This document shows, one piece after another, positions 28,486 through 38,951 of a DNA stretch of 64,000 nucleotides. Under the pieces are notes generated by a model. The model was not told the DNA's origin. It saw nothing but the letters and a program-made list of their open reading frames with translations, and searched no databases. How positions within the stretch are numbered: the first letter of the stretch is position 1; each line of letters starts with the position of its first letter. A program made the translations under genes and the position numbers. The stretch spans positions 124,001-188,000 of the forward strand of contig NZ_JAFMZQ010000002.1 of the NCBI RefSeq assembly GCF_024436415.1, read 5' to 3'. This DNA comes from Pedobacter deserti (lineage in GTDB: Bacteria; Bacteroidota; Bacteroidia; Sphingobacteriales; Sphingobacteriaceae).

Positions 28486-31197
28486 TTAAAAATTGAACTT
28501 TAATCCGAAACGGCTCCAGTAAGAATAAAACTCACGCTGGATGTATTGATTGGCATTGCCCTGATATGCCTGCAAGGGCTGGTTGGTAAGGTTTAGCGCC
28601 TCAGCAAAAAGCCTGAACTGTTTGGTTATGGCGTAGCCGGCAGTGGCGTCCAGCTGCATGCGATTCTTAATGTAGATGTCTTCATCCTGTGAACCGCCTA
28701 TTTCAGAAAGGTAACTGCCGTTGAAGTTCATAGACACGCGGGCCGAGAACCTGCGACCTTCGTAGGCAATGGATGCATTTCCCACATGGGCGGCTTGTCC
28801 GGGCAGGCGGATTTCCTCCGTAATACCAGCATTATCTTCGTTTGCATCACGACTTTGCAGGCGTGCATTCGAATGCGTATAGGTATAGTTTAGAAAAAGG
28901 CTGAAATCTTTCATAAATGGAATGAACGACAACCTGCGCTGGAAAGCAAGCTCTGCACCAACCACATTTGCTTCATTCCCGTTCTGAGATTGCGTAACAT
29001 CTATGGCCGGAATGATAGCTGTACCCGTTAGCGGATACGGAGCATTGAAAATAACCTGCCTGTAAATAAAATCGTTGAGCCGCTTGTAGAAAAGACCCGC
29101 AGAAATAACACCGACCGAACCAAAATAGTGTTCAGCCATCAGGTCGTAATTAGTCGCGCTAACCGGCTTCAGGTTAGGGTTGCCAATCGTAGCCAGACGA
29201 TCTTCCCGATTGATCTCCTGTGCAGGGATGATTTCCGAGAAGTTTGGCCTTGCGTACGAATAGGTAACTGCAGCACGCAGGTTACTGAACTGACCTAACT
29301 CATATTTAAAATGTATCTGCGGCAATACGAAGTCATATGTGCTGCTTCCGGTAACCGGGCGGATCGCTTCCAGGTCGCCGTTTGCGGCGATCACGACATC
29401 TTTAGATGCGTAGCTCACTTTAGTGCGCTCGTAACGCACGCCTGCCAGGACCATGAGTTTTCTGATCTGCTGGCGACCCATAATGTAGGCAGCGGTTACA
29501 TCTTCAGAGGCCTCATATGATTCCAGAGCCTCGTCGGCGGCCTTGTCGGCAATCTGAAGTTCAAACTGTGCCGGATTGGCGTTAAAGTATCCGATCAAGC
29601 GGGTTACATCCAGCGGATTGCCCAGTGCATACCGGCCCTTCATAAATTCATCCTTTACGGGCGAACCCGCGAACCCGTCCAGATTCGGCACACCCCCGAA
29701 ATTTTCGAAGGTATTCTGGCTGATCCGGTAGCTTTTGTCTTTTGTTCTTATCTTGGCCCCGAACTTAAGCAAGCCTTCGCTGTCTTTTATCTTATAAGGA
29801 ATGCCTGCATTGAATTTAGCTGTAAGGTTTCTGTCTTTGGCGAGCGTATTGCCCATGCCCAACTCATCGAACTCATACAAACTGTTGTCGGTATAGTCGT
29901 CCTCCATATTTATTTTCGGAAAGCGTGTGTTGCTGTAATCAAGCGTTCCGGGGACATCGGCGACGAAACCGGCCTCGTTATCGTATGGCGTATGCTGCTC
30001 TGCATAGCTGTATTGTGCTTCATAGTCAAACAAAAACCCTTTAAATGTATGTCTGGCCCCTGCATTTAACGCCAAGACCGACTGCGCCTCGAAGCGATCT
30101 TTGGTAAGCTTTTCTATTTCTTCATCATTTGGGATGAATACGTAGCGGCGACGCCATTCGCGGTCGGTGAACCGGGAGTAGATGGTTCTGAGATATACTT
30201 CGTGGTTGTTGTTGATATGGTAGTCGAGGGATGAACTGAGGCCCAGACGCGTACGGGTAAGTTCATAATCACGAAGTTCGAACTCATTGTCGTTGACGGC
30301 GCGCTCGATCCCGTCTGACCCGAGGTTGTTTTGATAGTAGTTGCTGTTCAGCAGCAGACCGAACTGCTCATTTTTACCAAAACGCTGACCATACTGCAGT
30401 TGGCCCTGCATATTGCCTTTGTTCATCAGGTTATTGTATCCTCCGCCAATATGGCCGGCGATCATGGGCTTGCGCCCTTGTGCCAGGCGGGTAATCAGAT
30501 TGATGGAGCCTCCTATGGCGTCACCGTCCATGTCGGGCGTAAGCGCCTTGCTTACTTCAATAGAGGCCAATTGATCTGACGGTATCGCATCCAGTGCAAC
30601 GTAACGCACATCAGCTTCAGGAGATGGGATTTGCTCGCCGTTGATACTGGTGTTGGTAAACTGAGGGGCTAGACCGCGGACAGATACATACCGCCCTTCG
30701 CCCTGATCGCGCTCAATATTTACACCCGGTACCCGCTGCAGGGCTTCCGCAGCATTAGGATCAGGAAACTTTCCGATCTGGTCAGCAGCGATAACATTTC
30801 GGATGTTATCCGCATTCTTCTGTTGGTTAAGCGCCCTGGCCTGTCCATGCGTGTACCCTGTGATGACTACATTTTCTAAAACCGACTGGCGACTTTGCAA
30901 TACGATGTTGACCAACTTTAGCTCGTTTGGGGCAATACTAACCCGTATTACGGTGTCTTTGTAGCCAAGGTACCTGACCGTAAGATTCAGGTCGCCCGCG
31001 TTCACATAGAACTGGTAATCTCCTTCGAGATCAGTCGCCGTTGCACTGCTCGTTCCATTTACCCTGACAATGGCACCGGTGAGCGCCTCGTTGTGTTCCC
31101 GGCCGGTTATCTTCCCCTTAATAATGCCCCTCTGCGCCATCGCAACGGAGCTGCTCAAAGAAAGCAATGCAAAGAAAAGTGTTTGTTTAAAGTTCAT
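28486..31197 (-). CDS. TonB-dependent receptor of the phytase operon
   Basis: The start at ATG 31197 gives 903 aa with a clean signal peptide (NFKQTLFFALLSLSSSVAMA). A carboxypeptidase-like regulatory domain follows, then a TonB plug (IGKFPDPNAAEALQRVPGVN) and a 22-strand barrel ending in an aromatic residue (SRFGLKFNF). The longer frame to 31329 has no sensible N-terminus. Receptors of this type next to beta-propeller phytases probably import inositol phosphates or Ca-phytate fragments. Confidence 0.9.
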   Translation of the reverse strand: MNFKQTLFFALLSLSSSVAMAQRGIIKGKITGREHNEALTGAIVRVNGTSSATATDLEGDYQFYVNAGDLNLTVRYLGYKDTVIRVSIAPNELKLVNIVLQSRQSVLENVVITGYTHGQARALNQQKNADNIRNVIAADQIGKFPDPNAAEALQRVPGVNIERDQGEGRYVSVRGLAPQFTNTSINGEQIPSPEADVRYVALDAIPSDQLASIEVSKALTPDMDGDAIGGSINLITRLAQGRKPMIAGHIGGGYNNLMNKGNMQGQLQYGQRFGKNEQFGLLLNSNYYQNNLGSDGIERAVNDNEFELRDYELTRTRLGLSSSLDYHINNNHEVYLRTIYSRFTDREWRRRYVFIPNDEEIEKLTKDRFEAQSVLALNAGARHTFKGFLFDYEAQYSYAEQHTPYDNEAGFVADVPGTLDYSNTRFPKINMEDDYTDNSLYEFDELGMGNTLAKDRNLTAKFNAGIPYKIKDSEGLLKFGAKIRTKDKSYRISQNTFENFGGVPNLDGFAGSPVKDEFMKGRYALGNPLDVTRLIGYFNANPAQFELQIADKAADEALESYEASEDVTAAYIMGRQQIRKLMVLAGVRYERTKVSYASKDVVIAANGDLEAIRPVTGSSTYDFVLPQIHFKYELGQFSNLRAAVTYSYARPNFSEIIPAQEINREDRLATIGNPNLKPVSATNYDLMAEHYFGSVGVISAGLFYKRLNDFIYRQVIFNAPYPLTGTAIIPAIDVTQSQNGNEANVVGAELAFQRRLSFIPFMKDFSLFLNYTYTHSNARLQSRDANEDNAGITEEIRLPGQAAHVGNASIAYEGRRFSARVSMNFNGSYLSEIGGSQDEDIYIKNRMQLDATAGYAITKQFRLFAEALNLTNQPLQAYQGNANQYIQREFYSYWSRFGLKFNF

Positions 31198-31423
31198 AAA
31201 AGTGTTTCGAATTTCGTTGCGGCAAAGATTGAGATTGCAGCAGTGTGGTTTGGATTTCGGCGCGTTACAAATCATATACAGTGCGCGGATAAGCATCAAC
31301 AGAACAGCAACATCTCCTAAATAATTCAATACAAGTAGCTGATTTACAGTTGTATGAAATGAAACAGAACAGCCATTAAGTTTATATTAACGTATGATTA
31401 TTGAAGTTTTAAGTGCCGGTATT

Positions 31424-32956
31424 TCAAAGTTTCTGCACAAAAGTGGTGAGGCTTTCACCTTCAGGTAAGCCGAGCTTCTTCCGGAGCCGGTAACGCGATA
31501 TCCTCAGGCTGTCTGGCGAAATGCCAAGCATCGTGGCAATGTCCGCTGAACTGAGGTTCATTTTCAGCAGTGCGAGCAATCGCAGATCGGCAGCAGAAAC
31601 CTGAGCGGCATGCTTTCTTACACTTTCAAAAAAATGTTCGTGTACCTTTTCAAACACCGCTCTAAAATCCTCCCAGCTTTTGTCCTGGTTATGGTTGATG
31701 TTAATCAGGCTGACCAACTGTTTAAGTTCCTTGCGCTGGTCCCGCTTGTCGTCCTTTACAATGGCATTGAGTTTTGTCTTGAGCTCCTCGAGCAACTCGT
31801 TTTTCCTGATAATATGAAGTGTATGTGTAGTTAGCTCCTTACTTTTGAGTTCCAGCTCACCTTTAAGTGTAGAACGGTTTTGTTCATGAAGTTTATGTTC
31901 GTTCCGGATTTTGAGGCGTTGCCTGCTGATGATGCTCAGTCCGAGAAGCGTGATGAGTACCGCAATGAGGGCAGCCCCAAAAGCGATCAGACGATTCAGG
32001 GACTTTTCACTTTCAAAACGGCTGATTGCATTGTCCTTCTGCTCCAGTTCAAACAGTGTTTGGAGCAGTGCCAGTTGCTTCTCATTATCTTCCGTATATA
32101 TCTTCAAGAAGATGTTTCGGCCGGCCTCACTATAATGGTACGCGCTGTCATTACGACCGAGCAGGTTAAAAGCCTTGGAGAGGTCGCGGTAAGCGCTGCC
32201 GAGCTGATATTGATCGCCTAGCTCAACGGCCAGACCTGCCGCCTGTCTGGTGTATTTCAGGGACTCCAGGTAATTCCCCGACTTTCGGTACACGTCGCCG
32301 ATATTATTATACACTTCAATTTGTGGCAGCCGGTTTTCGTCGGCTTGGTTAAGCGTAAGCGACCGGTTAAAATAAGTTAATGCAGAATCAAGCTGGAGCT
32401 TGTCCTCATGCAGGCTTCCAATGTTTTCGTAAATTTTGGCCAGCCCGCTTTTGTCATCCGACTTCTTATAATATGTAACCGCCAATTGCTGGTAATGAAG
32501 TGCCTTTTTATAAGCATTGGTTTTTTCGTGCGTCTGTCCGATCAAGCCGTAGGTCTGCGCCAATCCGCGCCGGTTGTTCAATGCTTTAAAGATAGCCAGT
32601 GACTGCGTAAAAATATCGGTGGCAGCATTATATTGTCGGCCGCGATAGTACGTGAGGCCAATTTTATTCAGATTCAGCGCAACTTTTAAGCGGGCATTTT
32701 CTTTGCGATAATATTTATCTGCTTTAAAAAAGTGGTCGAGCGCTTGCGAATAGGCCGTTTGATAGAAGAACAGATCACCGATCTGCTGGTAGGCATCGGC
32801 CGCAGAGAGGTGGTCGTCTGTTTTAAGTGCCCGGTCCAGATCCTGCTTAATCTTCAAAAATACTGCATCCGGCTCTTTTTGTGTCGGACCAGCAGAGGTC
32901 TGCGCGTGAGAAATCACGAACGCCGACAAGAAAAGAAAGAGGATTTTGCACACCAT
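31424..32956 (-). CDS. TPR sensor with C-terminal LuxR-like HTH
   Basis: The 510 aa protein has a signal peptide and about six tetratricopeptide repeats (AYQQIGDLFFYQTAYSQALD is typical). One membrane helix lies near residue 335 (LIAFGAALIAVLITLLGLSI). A coiled coil and a helix-turn-helix follow (NLSSADIATMLGISPDSLRI). It is a one-component membrane regulator found across Bacteroidota. It lies 95 bp beyond the receptor start and is read in the same direction as the phytase operon. Confidence 0.85.
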   Translation of the reverse strand: MVCKILFLFLSAFVISHAQTSAGPTQKEPDAVFLKIKQDLDRALKTDDHLSAADAYQQIGDLFFYQTAYSQALDHFFKADKYYRKENARLKVALNLNKIGLTYYRGRQYNAATDIFTQSLAIFKALNNRRGLAQTYGLIGQTHEKTNAYKKALHYQQLAVTYYKKSDDKSGLAKIYENIGSLHEDKLQLDSALTYFNRSLTLNQADENRLPQIEVYNNIGDVYRKSGNYLESLKYTRQAAGLAVELGDQYQLGSAYRDLSKAFNLLGRNDSAYHYSEAGRNIFLKIYTEDNEKQLALLQTLFELEQKDNAISRFESEKSLNRLIAFGAALIAVLITLLGLSIISRQRLKIRNEHKLHEQNRSTLKGELELKSKELTTHTLHIIRKNELLEELKTKLNAIVKDDKRDQRKELKQLVSLININHNQDKSWEDFRAVFEKVHEHFFESVRKHAAQVSAADLRLLALLKMNLSSADIATMLGISPDSLRISRYRLRKKLGLPEGESLTTFVQKL

Positions 32957-33148
32957 ATTAATAAATCCGCACTAAAGTAATCAGTTCGTGTTAAGCCACT
33001 GTTAAGTGGTGCCTGGCTTGAAATTTCTGTCTGTAGTTTGTCTATACCGCGTTGTTGTCTGACAGATGAGACCGCGTCAAAGCATAAGGTCGCAATTAAT
33101 GAAAACCAGGAGTAACCGGTCAGGGTTTAGATATACAAATCCATTCTC

Positions 33149-34135
33149 ATGAAACTGAACCTGAAAACCCGCGGATACGGACTTGCCGCGCTCCTGTTCC
33201 TGCTGGGAAGGTACCCTGTTTCCTGGCTTTTGTCGGGCCGCAGGGGGAAATCCCTTAGCGATACGGATGTAGCAGATGAGACTGGAATTTTTTTCAAAAG
33301 CCCTACCGGCAATGTACTTTTTGTGCAAACCGATGGCCTTGCTCAGGATACTACTTTAGTATTTATTCACGGTATAAATTCCAGCAGGCAGCAGTGGCAG
33401 CACCAGCAGCAATATTTTAGAAGATATTACCGACTTATTTTGATTGACCTGCCCGGACATGGACGGTCGCCCGAGCCAGTTGATCTTTCTATCAAGTCAC
33501 TGGCTATCGACCTTAGCCATATCCTGACAACAATGGGCATCCGGCAAGCTATTTTACATGGCCACAGTTTAGGTGGCATGATTATCCAGGAATACTGGAA
33601 ACTGAAACTATCGCCCACACCAAAAGCAATAATTCTACAGAGTTGCAGCTATACCAATCCATTAAAGGCTATGCCCATCAGTCCGATCCCGCATCTGCTC
33701 CAATGGCCGGTCATCATTCCGGCACTCCGATATATCTCCAGTAAGACCAGCGCTTTTACCGCCTTGGGTTACGCGTCTTATAGTTCGGGAATAAGTGCCT
33801 TATTTTATCGGTTCCTGTTATTTTCAGGCGGGCAAAGTGCCGCGACGCTAAGGAAAATGGCGGATTTTGCGAAAAGAGTCAAAGCGAAAACGTCTGCAGA
33901 GGCGCTACTTCATGCATTTGCATTTGACGCGGGCAGCGCGTTGAAGACAATTCATGTGCCATGCCTGATTATTGCGGCACGCGAAGATCGTTTAATCGCG
34001 ACTGAAGTCGCTCGTCGCCTGCATAAACAGATCAAAGACAGCGAACTGGTGATTGTTGATGGCGGACACCAAAGCCTGGCCGAATTTCCTGAACAAACAA
34101 ACCGTGCGGTGCGCAGCTTTCTTCTCAAACAGTGA
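33149..34135 (+). CDS. Alpha/beta hydrolase
   Basis: The 328 aa protein has an N-terminal hydrophobic region (residues 9-28) that may anchor or export it. An oxyanion segment FIHGINSS is followed by the nucleophile elbow GHSLGG with Ser140. The acid in AAREDRL and His in DGGHQSL complete the triad. It is a general esterase/lipase-like enzyme of unknown substrate. The next gene, another alpha/beta hydrolase, begins 12 bp later. Confidence 0.88.
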   Translation: MKLNLKTRGYGLAALLFLLGRYPVSWLLSGRRGKSLSDTDVADETGIFFKSPTGNVLFVQTDGLAQDTTLVFIHGINSSRQQWQHQQQYFRRYYRLILIDLPGHGRSPEPVDLSIKSLAIDLSHILTTMGIRQAILHGHSLGGMIIQEYWKLKLSPTPKAIILQSCSYTNPLKAMPISPIPHLLQWPVIIPALRYISSKTSAFTALGYASYSSGISALFYRFLLFSGGQSAATLRKMADFAKRVKAKTSAEALLHAFAFDAGSALKTIHVPCLIIAAREDRLIATEVARRLHKQIKDSELVIVDGGHQSLAEFPEQTNRAVRSFLLKQ

Positions 34136-34147
34136 ATTTAAGCAAGC

Positions 34148-35014
34148 ATGAACAGATCCAGACAGATATACAACAGGACGGTCGTGGTGGACGGGCTGAC
34201 TATATTCTACCGCGAAGCGGGCGAGCAAAGCAATCCTACCATTCTGTTACTTCACGGTTTTCCAACTTCCTCAACCATGTTCAAGAATCTGCTCGTGGCC
34301 CTTGCCGACCGCTATCACCTGGTAGCTCCAGACTATCCTGGATTTGGATTCAGCGACTTTCCGCTAATGAAGCATTTTGAGTATTCCTTCAATAACATCG
34401 CAGCTTCCATGCAGCGGTTTGTTCAAACGATCGGCCTTAAGCGCTTTTGGATATATCTGCATGACTATGGATGTCCGATTGGTCTGAGGATATGCCTTGC
34501 TGCTCCCGAGCGTGTGCTTGGCATCATCGTACAAAATGGCAACACTTACGAAGAGGGTCTGGGACCACAGTGGAACGAGACGAGGGACTATTGGCAACAT
34601 CCAACCATTGAAAAGAAGAAAAAGGTGGCTGCGTTTCTCAGCAAAGCAGGTACCCGGGAGCAATACTATGCCGGACTCCCGGAACACCTCCACCAGTTGG
34701 TGAGCCCGGAAAGCTGGATACTGGATTGGGAAAGGATGAAAAGAAAGCGGAACATTCAGATGCAGTTTCGCCTTAATACAACCTACAAGTCAAACCTCGA
34801 AATGTTCCCGGTATTTCAGGAATATTTTAGAATGCACCAGCCCAAGGCAATCGTGATTTGGGGCCGATATGATCCTTTCTTTGATGTTGCAGAAGCTTAT
34901 TGTTACCGAAGAGATTTGCCTGATGCAGAAATTCATATACTGGAAGGCGCGCACATGGTGCTGGAAACTAATTTTGGCGAGGTCTTACATCTACTGACCG
35001 AATTTATTCGCTGA
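34148..35014 (+). CDS. Alpha/beta hydrolase, haloalkane dehalogenase-like
   Basis: The 288 aa cytoplasmic protein shows LLLHGFPTSS for the oxyanion hole. The nucleophile position reads HDYGCPIG with Asp106, as in haloalkane dehalogenases and epoxide hydrolases, and GAHMVLE gives the catalytic His. GRYDPFFD may supply the acid. True dehalogenase activity is not provable here; related proteins have other hydrolase roles. It forms a pair with the upstream hydrolase and converges on a beta-lactamase-like gene 5 bp away. Confidence 0.85.
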   Translation: MNRSRQIYNRTVVVDGLTIFYREAGEQSNPTILLLHGFPTSSTMFKNLLVALADRYHLVAPDYPGFGFSDFPLMKHFEYSFNNIAASMQRFVQTIGLKRFWIYLHDYGCPIGLRICLAAPERVLGIIVQNGNTYEEGLGPQWNETRDYWQHPTIEKKKKVAAFLSKAGTREQYYAGLPEHLHQLVSPESWILDWERMKRKRNIQMQFRLNTTYKSNLEMFPVFQEYFRMHQPKAIVIWGRYDPFFDVAEAYCYRRDLPDAEIHILEGAHMVLETNFGEVLHLLTEFIR

Positions 35015-35019
35015 GTAGC

Positions 35020-36453
35020 TTATTGACTTAATAAGAACGCCTCACCTATACTGGTAACATCCTCGGCGGCGTTGGAGAGAATTACGATTCCAAATTTCTT
35101 TTTGCTGTGGAATCCAACAAAAGATCTGAATCCACCGGTACCGCCTGAGTGATGCAGATAATCTGATGTTATGCCTTTATTAATCCTCCAACCTAACGCC
35201 ATATCTTGGGTTCCTCCTGCAAAGGTGATTTGATGACTGGTTTCTATAGCCCTTTCTAAGGGGCTCTTACTGCCAAGCTGGGCCCGCACATATTTGATCA
35301 TATCGTTCAGCGTAGATTTGATTGCGCCGGATCCCTTTAAAGCTCCAAGGTCCCATGGCGATGCTGGTTTGCCTTGCTCGTCGTAGCCTTGCGCAAGTCG
35401 CTTCCGGTCATTGGCCGAAAGTGTTACAAACGTATTTTCCATGTCGAGGGCGGAGGTGATTTGATCTCTGATGAGTTGCTCGAAACTTTGACTGGAGTTG
35501 CGCTCCAGGATTGTACCAAGCAAACCTGCGCCTAAATTGGAGTAGTCAAATGATTTTCCGGGCATGGTAGTCGGCCGGTAAGTGCGCAAAAAGCTATACA
35601 AAGAGTCGGACGTATAATGCTTGTATGGGTCGGCCGGATTTACATCTCCCAGAAAAATATTAGCTGGCAGTCTGGGTAACCCTGAGGTGTGGTTGGCAAG
35701 GTGAATGAGTTTCAAAGGATTGCCCTGGAAAGCTAATTCTGGAATATCTGTGGGTAAATACCTGTTCACGGGATCTTCTAATTTCATCTTGCCGGCAGTA
35801 ACTGCCTTGGCTAGAAGTAATGCATTAAAGGTTTTTGTTACTGAGCCGATTTCAAAGATTGTTAGCTCCGGATCAGGCAACTGCTCTTTTAGCTTGTTTA
35901 CCGAACCATAGCTATATCTGTAAATATTCCCTCGATCAATGATGGCTATAGTGATACCGCAGGTGTTGCCTTTTTGAATATAGGGCCTAACTAATCTTTC
36001 CACACGCAGGTCTATGGAATCCTTGAGTGGGTTATTTGAGGCGACTTGTTCTTGCTTAGCTGGAATTTGGGTTGCAACCTGCGCGAAATTTAAGCGATTA
36101 ATCTTACCGTCTTGATCTAGCTTAATGGAAACGATTTGATCTGATTTATCAAAGGAACATAGATAATCCCAGCCTTTGTCGGTCTGACCTTTGAATGTGA
36201 TGCTATTCCACTGACCGGTCTTGGCATAAAACTTTGCCATACCCTCCTGAAATTGAAACTGAGTCATTTTCTTATGAAACTCTGCAGAGGTGTTTTTGTA
36301 AATTTTTTCGGGTTGTTGCAGGTTGTAATGCAGGCGAACCTGGTTCAAAAGGGAGTCAGTAGGTGTATTTGCTTGCCCGAAGCACGGGATATTGCACAGA
36401 ATGAATGCAACTGAACTGAGTGCGTAAATAATGCCGCTTTTTATGGTCGTCAT
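35020..36453 (-). CDS. Class C beta-lactamase-like serine hydrolase
   Basis: Starting at ATG 36453 (477 aa) there is a signal peptide, a DUF3887-like N-terminal domain and a class C/esterase domain. The motifs are SVTK (catalytic Ser and Lys), YSN and HSGGTGG. The last substitutes the KTG triad with HSG, which is common for esterases and D-aminopeptidase relatives. It is therefore more likely a peptidase or esterase than an antibiotic-resistance enzyme. A longer start at 36477 is possible. Confidence 0.85.
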   Translation of the reverse strand: MTTIKSGIIYALSSVAFILCNIPCFGQANTPTDSLLNQVRLHYNLQQPEKIYKNTSAEFHKKMTQFQFQEGMAKFYAKTGQWNSITFKGQTDKGWDYLCSFDKSDQIVSIKLDQDGKINRLNFAQVATQIPAKQEQVASNNPLKDSIDLRVERLVRPYIQKGNTCGITIAIIDRGNIYRYSYGSVNKLKEQLPDPELTIFEIGSVTKTFNALLLAKAVTAGKMKLEDPVNRYLPTDIPELAFQGNPLKLIHLANHTSGLPRLPANIFLGDVNPADPYKHYTSDSLYSFLRTYRPTTMPGKSFDYSNLGAGLLGTILERNSSQSFEQLIRDQITSALDMENTFVTLSANDRKRLAQGYDEQGKPASPWDLGALKGSGAIKSTLNDMIKYVRAQLGSKSPLERAIETSHQITFAGGTQDMALGWRINKGITSDYLHHSGGTGGFRSFVGFHSKKKFGIVILSNAAEDVTSIGEAFLLSQ

Positions 36454-36630
36454 GTTAAAACGTTTAATAGGGTGCAATTATTAGACGTTCAGAACCGGTA
36501 ACTGTTACTGTTTAATTTTCCAACGTTGAACTTCTGCTGGATGGTCTTAATTGTAAAACCTGGATGATCAAAGCTGTCGAATCAATGCCTTACTTTGTCT
36601 GCATAGCTTAATAACATAATAAAATTCACT

Positions 36631-37374
36631 ATGAAAATCTTAGTAGTTGGCGGAACAGGGCTGATTGGTAAAGACGTCAGCAAAAAATTGACCGAAGCAG
36701 GTCATGAAGTGATTATTGGCTCGCCATCAAATGGCATAGATGTCGTTTCGGGCGAAGGTCTGGCGGAAGCTCTGGAGGGTACAGATGTGGTGATCGACCT
36801 GTCTAATTCTGCATCGCCGGACGATCAAACGGCTTTGAATTTTTTCCGTGCTGCGGGTGAAAATCTTGCAGCCTCGGAGAAGAAGGCAGGTGTGAAGCAC
36901 CACCTTGTGCTGTCGATAGTCGGGACAGACCGTGCTACCTATATCGGTTACCTTCAAGCAAAAAAAGAACAGGAGGATAACGTTAAAAACTCCGGTATTC
37001 CTTATACCATCATTCGATCCACGCAATTTCATGAGCATATGGCTACTTTGATTGCTGTTCAGGGCAACGAGACCGAGGTGAACATCTCAACCGTGGATTA
37101 CCAGCCCATAGCAGCAGCAGACGTCGTAAATTTTGTCGTGCAACTGTCGCTAGAAGAGCCAAAAAATGGCACGGTCGAGATCGCCGGCCCGGAACGAGCC
37201 TTGATGACTGAGTTCGTTCAAAAATATATTCAGGATAGAGGCGAGAGTAAAGTCCTTGTATCAGATGATAATAACAAGTACATGTTTTACGAGATCCCGA
37301 AAGATCTTTTGGTGCCGCTTGGCGAATTTCGCTCTGGTCTGATCACTTTTAGCGACTGGCTTAAGTCTAACTGA
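36631..37374 (+). CDS. NAD(P)-binding atypical SDR, NmrA-like
   Basis: The 247 aa protein begins with the Rossmann motif KILVVGGTGLIGKDVSKKL. It contains the NmrA-type segment SIVGTDRATYIGYLQAKKEQE and lacks the YxxxK of classical SDRs. Such proteins often sense redox or act as quinone or flavin reductases; the substrate is unknown. The gene is convergent with the MocR regulator, 9 bp apart. Confidence 0.87.
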   Translation: MKILVVGGTGLIGKDVSKKLTEAGHEVIIGSPSNGIDVVSGEGLAEALEGTDVVIDLSNSASPDDQTALNFFRAAGENLAASEKKAGVKHHLVLSIVGTDRATYIGYLQAKKEQEDNVKNSGIPYTIIRSTQFHEHMATLIAVQGNETEVNISTVDYQPIAAADVVNFVVQLSLEEPKNGTVEIAGPERALMTEFVQKYIQDRGESKVLVSDDNNKYMFYEIPKDLLVPLGEFRSGLITFSDWLKSN

Positions 37375-37383
37375 AATCTTGAG

Positions 37384-38859
37384 TTATATCGCCTGTGCGA
37401 GAATGTGCATAAACTTTTCCATCTCAACACTGTCAAGCGATGCAAAGCCGACCCTAATCCCATTTATGGTATTGGAGTAACGATGTAGACTGCCGTCATT
37501 CATATAGATGCCTTTCTCGTACAGGCGTTTGGACAATTCTGTTATGGAGTAATCATCAGGAAAAATGATCCAGACCGCCATGCCCCCCTGTGGAATCGCA
37601 AATCGGACAAGGTCTCCCACAGAAGCCTTTAAAAGTTTGCAGAACTGGTCGCGCCGCTGACGGTATAATTTTACCGACCTGTTTAAATGGCGTTGCATTT
37701 CGCCGGTGCTGAAAAGATGGGCTACAGACTCTTCAAATAAGACGTCGCCACGTATTTCCATCAACTGCTTAAATTTTGATGCTTGCCGTATGAAATCTTC
37801 GGTTCCAACCAGGTAGCCCAGCCGGATCGAAGGTGCTAAGGTTTTGGAGATAGAGCCAGCATAAAGCACAAAGCCGTTGTGATCTGCACTGGCTAAGGGC
37901 AAAATCGGACTGTTGTTATAATGGAAATCATAGTCGTAATCATCTTCTATAACCGGCAGCTGATATCTGCGGATAATATTCAACAATTGCATTCTCCTCT
38001 GTGCACTAAGGGTTACGGTAGTCGGATGGTGATGGTGGGGAATAATGTATAAGAGATCTGGCCGGGATCTGCTGCAGATTTCTTCTATCGCATCCACATC
38101 GATGCCGTTCTCGTCGACTTTTACTTTCAATAATGTTGCCCCTAATTGTTCAAACAGCTTGTCTGCCAATACATAGTTCATCTCCGCAACGATAACCGTA
38201 CTCCCCGGTTGCAATATCATGCTTGCCGCTATATAAATCGCTGGTTGCGCCCCCTGCGTAATCAGCACATTCTCGCTTTCAATGCTTAGCGCGCGCGTTT
38301 TTGACAAGAAATTGGCTAATTCCCTTCGCAAAGAGGTACTCCCGGCTGCGTTGCCAGTCAATTGCGGCCCGAGCAAATAGCTCTTAGTTAGTAAGCTTTT
38401 GTAACGATTGATGATCGAATTAATTGGTGCCAGTCTTTGGTCGGGATAGCCGTCATTGACCATTAAATGATACGGCTTTACCTCCCTATGCGGAGGCCGG
38501 TCGAAACTTATCTGGCTATAAAAATCGGATTGGGCGGGAATCTTTGCTGTCAGCAGGTTGCCTGATCTGAAAGACATTGGATCCGGCACAGGTAATTGCC
38601 TTGACACAAACATTCCTTTTTTTCCTATGACCTCCAGCCATCCCTGCGCTCTGAGCTCATCATAGGCGGCGATCACCGTTGTGCGATTAAGTTTGATCAT
38701 AGCAGCCATATTCCGGCTGGAAGGTAGTTGATGTCCCGGCTTAATTTTACCATTCCTGATCAGAACAATAAGTGCGTTAGCCAATTGGCTGAAGACAGGT
38801 GTTGTGGCAGTTCTGTCGATCAATATTAAGTTGCTAAAAGGTAATGTCTGGACGGTCAT
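37384..38859 (-). CDS. MocR/PdxR-type GntR regulator with aminotransferase domain
   Basis: The start at ATG 38859 gives 491 aa. A winged helix lies at about residues 10-80 (LPSSRNMAAMIKLNRTTVIA). A fold type I aminotransferase domain follows, with PLP lysine in GSISKTLAPSIRLG. This is the MocR family, which often controls vitamin B6 or amino acid genes. The longer frame to 38937 has no good start region. The divergent TlpA-like gene starts 92 bp away and could be a target. Confidence 0.88.
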   Translation of the reverse strand: MTVQTLPFSNLILIDRTATTPVFSQLANALIVLIRNGKIKPGHQLPSSRNMAAMIKLNRTTVIAAYDELRAQGWLEVIGKKGMFVSRQLPVPDPMSFRSGNLLTAKIPAQSDFYSQISFDRPPHREVKPYHLMVNDGYPDQRLAPINSIINRYKSLLTKSYLLGPQLTGNAAGSTSLRRELANFLSKTRALSIESENVLITQGAQPAIYIAASMILQPGSTVIVAEMNYVLADKLFEQLGATLLKVKVDENGIDVDAIEEICSRSRPDLLYIIPHHHHPTTVTLSAQRRMQLLNIIRRYQLPVIEDDYDYDFHYNNSPILPLASADHNGFVLYAGSISKTLAPSIRLGYLVGTEDFIRQASKFKQLMEIRGDVLFEESVAHLFSTGEMQRHLNRSVKLYRQRRDQFCKLLKASVGDLVRFAIPQGGMAVWIIFPDDYSITELSKRLYEKGIYMNDGSLHRYSNTINGIRVGFASLDSVEMEKFMHILAQAI

Positions 38860-38951
38860 GGGTGGTGCATTATAGACAAAAATACTATGCAACAGCGGAA
38901 AAATTATAGCTATCTTACATCCAGTTTCGTCTCTCAAAAATACTCTATAAG

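Noticed and set aside
35020..36453. Beta-lactam resistance gene
   Set aside because: The third motif is HSG rather than KTG and an N-terminal DUF3887-like domain is present, so an esterase or peptidase role is more likely.
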